A stretch of DNA of 64,000 nt from Tridacna crocea (Eukaryota > Mollusca > Bivalvia > Cardiida > Cardiidae): assembly GCA_943736015.1 (NCBI GenBank), contig OX031071.1:38286619-38350618 (forward strand), in the 5' to 3' direction. A model generated the notes under the pieces. The model saw only the letters and a program-made list of their open reading frames with translations. It did no database searches and had not been told where the DNA came from. The translations under genes and the position numbers were made by a program. Shown here in pieces: positions 63,322-64,000 of the stretch. Each line of letters starts with the position of its first letter. Within the stretch, counting starts at the first letter, position 1.

Positions 63322-64000
63322 TAGCTCAACTGAGCACAACATGCTCAAGGGGAGCTTTTAGGATTACCCGGTGTCCGTCGTCCAATGTGGGTCGTCCGTC
63401 ATATGTTAAGACACACGTCATGTGTTAATGACGGACGTCTTGCATCGTCAACAATTCTTTAAACATCAACTCCTCCTAAACCACTGGGTCAGTTTGAACC
63501 AAACTTGGCTGGAATGTGTCTTGGGAGGTCCTCTTTAAAAATGTTCACAGAATTTGATTCCGTCAAAAACTCTGGTTGCCATGGCAACCAAATGGAATTT
63601 TCTAGGAAATTCTTTAAAAATTTTTTTTTCTGAAACTGATATCTAGATTTTAAAATAATCTTACAGAGATGTTCCTTAGGTGATCCTTTTCAAATGGGGG
63701 CTACTTGCACTATACAGAAATAAGAAATTGTTAAAAATTCTTCTGATGAAACCTGCTTGTCAGATTTTGAAATAATTTCACAGAGATGTTCTTAGGGTGA
63801 CCCTTTTCAAAACCTGTTTGCCAAATTTTGATCCATCAAGAAACATGGCTCTGGTGAATGGGGGCTACTTGCACAATAGGGAAATGAAGAAATTCTTAAA
63901 AATTTTTCTTTTCTCAAACGGCTGGTCAGATTAAATAATTTCACAGAGATGTTCCTTTAGTGATCCTTTATAAAAATTGTGAAATTTTTGATTCGTCAAG
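63322..64000 (-). mobile_element. Pearl/Helentron-like element, reversed, cut by window end
   Basis: AGCTCAACTGAGCACAACAT and CTCAAGGGGAGC reverse the 3' hairpin. GTCCGTCGTCC, TTTGGTTGCCATGGCAACC on the other strand, and CACCAGAGCCATGTTTCTTG units follow in reverse. Same subfamily as 24213 and 47126. Confidence 0.8.

Overview
This is AT-rich animal nuclear DNA, most likely from a marine bivalve mollusc. The inference rests on pearl/Helentron-type elements (156-163 bp tandem cores, ACGG-rich tails, short complementary ends), tRNA-derived SINEs whose tails resemble molluscan SINEs, an intronless B-box/coiled-coil/beta-propeller gene of a kind expanded in bivalves, and very dense MITEs. There are no prokaryotic signals: no operons, ribosome-binding sites or CRISPR. 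Only a few percent of the window looks like host coding sequence.

Layout. 1-11 kb: pearl/Helentron-like elements separated by 0.2-kb MITEs with TTAA ends. 12-15.3 kb: pieces of a gene related to Mutator-like transposase-domain proteins (three candidate exons), split by MITEs. 15.3-16 kb: a fresh 249-bp tandem duplication carrying a MITE. 18.1-19.7 kb: a pogo-like element with TA target sites. 19.8-21.4 kb: a dispersed repeat invaded by a MITE and by a pearl-type element. 21.5-23.4 kb: a two-unit satellite-like array made of MITE-like monomers. 27.4-28.3 kb: a dead LINE reverse-transcriptase fragment. 30.6-31.3 kb: SINEs. 33-34.2 kb: another pearl element. 35.7-37.5 kb (minus strand): the one clearly intact gene, 583 codons, RING-less B-box/NHL-like. 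45.0-46.6 kb: a Tc1/mariner element with near-perfect ends, an intron-like gap and two nonsense codons. 47-51 kb: two more pearl/Helentron elements, one holding a SINE. 52.0-52.8 kb: a composite palindrome of two inverted MITEs. 53.6-54.4 kb: the dispersed repeat again, with a second MITE type in the same TTAA. 55.9-57.2 kb: a hAT-like element with 5-bp target duplication. 57.3-58.9 kb: a long inverted repeat split by a 0.44-kb MITE. 63.0 kb: a candidate first coding exon of a plus-strand gene leaving the window.

The dominant signal is one MITE family. It has TTAA at both ends, roughly 20-bp inverted termini (TTAACCCTTTACCACACAA type) and a central near-perfect hairpin with arms of about 33 nt. 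I count about 30 recognisable copies in both orientations, plus array and debris. TTAA targets and CCC-starting termini fit a non-autonomous piggyBac-like family. No matching transposase is present here. Filled and unfilled copies of a host repeat inside the window support insertion at TTAA.

Limits: exons were found by eye from frame, splice consensus and remembered family resemblance. Boundaries of old repeats are approximate. No alignment, folding or database search was run.
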